Source: Acorus gramineus
Taxonomy: Eukaryota > Streptophyta > Magnoliopsida > Acorales > Acoraceae
Direction: 5' to 3'
NCBI GenBank assembly: GCA_030737835.1
Contig: CM060857.1
Span: forward strand, 12,411,496 to 12,475,495
Length of the DNA stretch: 64,000 nucleotides
A program made the translations under genes and the position numbers. The notes under the pieces are model-generated. The model was not told the origin of the DNA. It saw nothing but the letters and a program-made list of their open reading frames with translations, and did not search any database. Below, one piece after another: positions 60,561 through 64,000 of the stretch; the stretch's first letter is position 1; every line of letters begins with the position of its first letter.

Positions 60561-60772
60561 TAGTGGGGATAGCCCCTCCCACTAAACGCAAGTCTTGTAT
60601 TATTTCTCCTTGATTGACTGTATATTTCATCAAATCTAGTACTCGATCCTCGATCCGATAGGGTCGTCGGCTTTAAAGTTCTGAAAACCTCTCCATTTCT
60701 TTCTCCACAAAATCAGCCAATTTTGCAAAAACAAGAGAAGAACATAAGAAAAAAACTTCTTTTGATCTGAAG

Positions 60773-63700
60773 ATGGCAGTGATGGAAGGACCGATACCCG
60801 GATCCGAACAGAACCCACCACCACCACCACCAGAAACCCTAACAGGGACGAAGAAGAGGAAGCTCGGCACCGACCACCAGAATCTGCACAAGATCCGCTC
60901 CATCGTCAAAGCCCTCCGCCCTTCCTTTGTCGAGGTCAGTCAGTGATTCTTTAATTTATCTTTCGAGGTTTGTCTTTTTTTTTTTATATATAGTATGATC
61001 AGTCAGTTTCAATGTGGGTGTTTTGGATGCGTGTAAGTAAGTTTGAATATCTGTATTTAATGTGAGACATGAATCTTATGAAGTTTCTTATATGGTGATA
61101 GATTTATAAGATGTGACTTCAACAAGAACACCAAAGCACCCATCTTTCCTTTGACGATGAGATACCCCCGCATTGCTTTTGGAGCCATAGTCACAGAGTA
61201 CTGTGAACTTTGCCGAATGTTCAAAAAAATTTGGCGATTGGATACGACCCATACCTGTTGGTCGAATTTAGTACCTTCAGAACCTGGGTATCTTTTTAGT
61301 TTGGATGGTTTACCACATTCTTTGTAATTTAAAAACTAATTCTAATTATTATCACACAACACACACATCCAACATAAATGTTTTGCATGTATTTCTCATG
61401 CTAATGATCAAAGTGCATCTAGAAAACAGTTTTAACTATCTTCGTATTTATACCATACTTATCACGTAAGATTTACAAGTGTGCACTTAGCGTAGTAAAT
61501 GGAACCCTTTAGAATATTTGTTGTACACAAACTTCGTGGCTATGTTTGGAGCTAGCCCGGATTTGGCATTAATGTATAGTTTCCATTGCATTGTTGATTG
61601 GGTGCTGTGAGATTCAAAATACATTCATGAACCTTACTGATAATCTACAAATAGTAGAGTGTATTGTGTGGAACTTTTTAGGCTTCGATTGCCTGCATGT
61701 AGATGGTAGAGAGTGTTTTCTTTTTTGGGTCCTCTTCTTTTGGGTTACATTGATTTGTGGTACCACCACAATTATTTTTGTCATAGAGGAGTATGGATGA
61801 CCTAACTTCCTTTAGAATGCAACCGAGAGAAGGTGACTCAGCTCTTGCCTCTCTGGTTTATATTTTTCTAGCTTATTGGGAGCAAATCTGTCTATCAATT
61901 CAATCATTTCTTCTGGGGTATGACACATTCGCTGAAGTATTGGACGTTGAGCAGTGGCCAAGCTACAACAGTTTTTTTTCCGCTCTGGTACATATTAGGC
62001 AGTAGGTTGGTCTGCAAGTTTGTTCCTCCGTTCTTCACGTTGTGTCGACCCACAGTTAGACATGTTAGTGGTGTCTGCATTCTTTGACGCTCTTATCCAA
62101 ATTGCCTGTCAGACTGAAAGAAAAAAAACTTCAAACTTCAGCTTATTCACTGAATTCACCAATGAGCGGTTCTATGAGGAATTGTAAACTTTGTTAGTTT
62201 GTTTAATTGATGAGCTGTTATTTGTTCAGATCAGGACCATCAGGTGGAGGATAGATTGTGTGGCGGGAGAGGTGGGGTTCCATAAGATATATTACTATAA
62301 GTGCAAGTATAAGCTGACTGTCTAATCTACTTGGGCAAGGAACTTGCAAAATGCTTTTTGAAATGTAGCTCTAGAAGAATATTTGCTAATATGATGTTTG
62401 TGCTTGTGGTCTGACAATTGGGCATCTGGTCATAATAGACACTGCATACCTTAAATAAATAGTCTTGAAGACAAAGTAACTAAAATAACTTAAAATTACC
62501 AGATGAGAGTATGTTATTATGAATGACTGCAAGAGATATATCATATATATAAGCTTGCTTTGGTACATCCACCATTATGCCCTTTTTCTTTTGTTGTAAG
62601 ATGTCATCAAGGGAAGGGTGGTTTGACGTTGTTCTTATACCTGGTTCTAGGAAGGGTACATAACATCCTAGGATCAACAGTAACTTTGGTACTAGAAATT
62701 TTGTTGTAAAGGAGATCAAGTACACTTTAGGTAGTACTTAATTTTGACAATGAGAGTAAAGACTAGGTACATTATTTCAACCATAAGCATCTCATGTTAC
62801 ATGCAAGAGCAGTATTTCATTGATGCAACATCAATATAACCTTCATGCACTAGTGCTTTTATTTTAAAGAGCACGTTTGAATTTGATATGTAAATTTCTA
62901 TGCAATGGCCCAGTTACAGCCTTGTGGCATGAGTTGCAGAATTATATTCCTGTTGGTTGATGTGCTTATTGTCTGTAGTTGGGAGGATAACACTTCACCA
63001 TTGACAATATCTGTCAAGGCATCATGATTTGTTGGATATTGAAATAGTCCTAAAGTTCTAAAATCTATCATTACCAATTAGAGACTAATTCATTTAAATT
63101 TTGAAGGTTCTGCATGCTCCTGACTTTCGGAATTGCAAAGCGGCTCAAGAAATTCGTGAACGTAAGCTCCCATGCATTTTTTAGTTCTATTTATTTGCAG
63201 AATGTGTTTTTATGAGATGACAACACTGTAATGCCTGTTAATGATATTATTTGGGCATATGAGGTGAACGTTATAAATTGTATTACATGTTTTCTGGTTT
63301 AATTATTGGATAGAGGTGAAGCTGATGTTGGAATTCATGGACTTGAATTTCTCTGGTAGATTCAATCATCCAACAACAAAAAAAGCTGTCAACACCTTTT
63401 TCAGAAAACTATATCTTGCTTCTTCATCGGAGATGTGCATTGGAGGATTTCTTTGTAGCAGTGCATAAAATATAACTATCCAGAACATTTTCTGCTCAAA
63501 TAGTTCACCATGCAGTGTTACTAATATATATTACCCATAATCAACCCACCGTGTCATCTCTGTCTGTATCATCTTATCATGATAAATTTGCCACAAATTT
63601 TAAATATATCCAAAAGACTTATTACGCTTCAAGATTTGTTGATGTGATAATGCACAGTTAAAATATCTTCACATAGTTTTTCTTGCTTGTATTTGGGTTA

Positions 63701-64000
63701 TTTATTATGCCATCATCTATACGATAGTGCATCATGATTAGCTTCAACAACATCATTCTGAACTCAAATTCCCAGAGATGAAGATCATGATTGATTTATC
63801 TCGACAAATAAGAACCGAGGCTGAAGAAGGATCTACGAAACTCCCAGAAAAGCCCAAGGAAGAGCTGGCAGAGCAACCCCAATCACTCACAGACTCGATG
63901 AGGCCTCCAGTGGAACAGCCAACTCACACGCCCCAATTTGAGGAGGTCTCGGAAAAGTCACAAGTGAAAAACCAAGAAGAGCAGAGAGAAGAGGACTGTC
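60773..64000 (+). CDS. Nuclear-type hydrophilic protein, N-terminal four exons (partial)
   Basis: Exons 60773-60934, 63107-63161, 63314-63355 and 63776 to the window edge; phases 0, 1 and 1 join without stops across GT-AG introns. The protein starts MAVMEGPIPGSEQNPPPPPP, has a basic TGTKKRKLG (possible nuclear signal), then a compact segment NLHKIRSIVKALRPSFVE-VLHAPDFRNCKAAQEIRE-QVKLMLEFMDLN that looks conserved and helical. It continues MKIMIDLSRQIRTEAEEG and then into a Pro/Glu/Gln/Lys-rich tail (KLPEKPKEELAEQ...). I do not recognise the family. The start is the first ATG after a non-coding leader with no competing frame. The 2.17-kb intron 1 contains odd open fragments. The gene continues beyond the window. 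Confidence 0.72.
60935..63106 (+). other. Intron 1 of the last gene, with protein-like fragments
   Basis: Between donor GTCAGT and acceptor TTGAAG. Open fragments at 61793-62005 (LASLVYIFLAYWEQICLSIQ, EVLDVEQWPSYNSFFSAL), 62045-62186 (LDMLVVSAFFDALIQIAC, FTEFTNERFYEEL) and 62230-62325 (TIRWRIDCVAGEVGFHK) read like parts of one protein in the same strand sense. A captured or retroposed gene fragment is possible. Family not recognised. Confidence 0.3.

Noticed and set aside
60236-60585. Pro/Ser-rich plus frames before the last gene
   Set aside because: Low-complexity C/T-rich leader or promoter sequence; two overlapping frames with equal bias and no domain.

Overview
This is an AT-rich nuclear segment from a flowering plant. 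It shows GT-AG introns, plant-type gene families (plant TFIIF-alpha with an N-terminal Cys cluster, a phytocyanin, a CYP72-clan P450) and many small plant-type transposons. The coding exons of the P450, the phytocyanin and the first TFIIF-alpha exon are much more GC-rich than their surroundings. That would fit a monocot or an early-diverging angiosperm, but I cannot name the species.

Layout. 0-14 kb: a hAT end, then the gene for transcription factor IIF subunit alpha (RAP74), nine coding exons on +. Its promoter region and exons 1-2 are present twice in tandem (738-3870 and 3871-6945), and intron 4 carries a clear non-autonomous Helitron. 15-18.6 kb: a two-exon phytocyanin (early-nodulin-like) gene on -, lacking the copper ligands, followed by a short tandem array that contains degraded copies of its last coding segment. 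19-26.6 kb: gene-poor DNA with a LINE 3' end, a Copia-type LTR relic, a three-unit repeat and several MITEs. 26.9-36.7 kb: a large imperfect inverted duplication whose arms each carry an intact two-exon gene for an Rpp21/Rpr2/Snm1-type zinc protein, arranged tail to tail around a spacer of short repeats and a LINE relic. 37-43 kb: a TIR element, GA and poly-G tracts, exon-like fragments and a CACTA end. 43.8-47.3 kb: a complete four-exon cytochrome P450 on -. 47.5-60.2 kb: intergenic DNA dense in small DNA transposons (hAT, Harbinger-like MITEs, a foldback element) and one solo LTR. 60.8-64 kb: the first four exons of a nuclear-looking protein gene that runs off the window.

The host genes do not form a pathway. 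TFIIF-alpha acts in RNA polymerase II initiation and elongation, the Rpp21-like pair probably in RNase MRP/P-type RNA processing, the phytocyanin at the cell surface and the P450 at the ER. The most unusual structures are the duplication that ends at a splice donor in the TFIIF-alpha gene, the tail-to-tail Rpp21-like pair, and a near-complete palindromic element at 59.6-60.2 kb. I saw no CRISPR array, rRNA or convincing tRNA gene. All coordinates and splice sites were read by eye.
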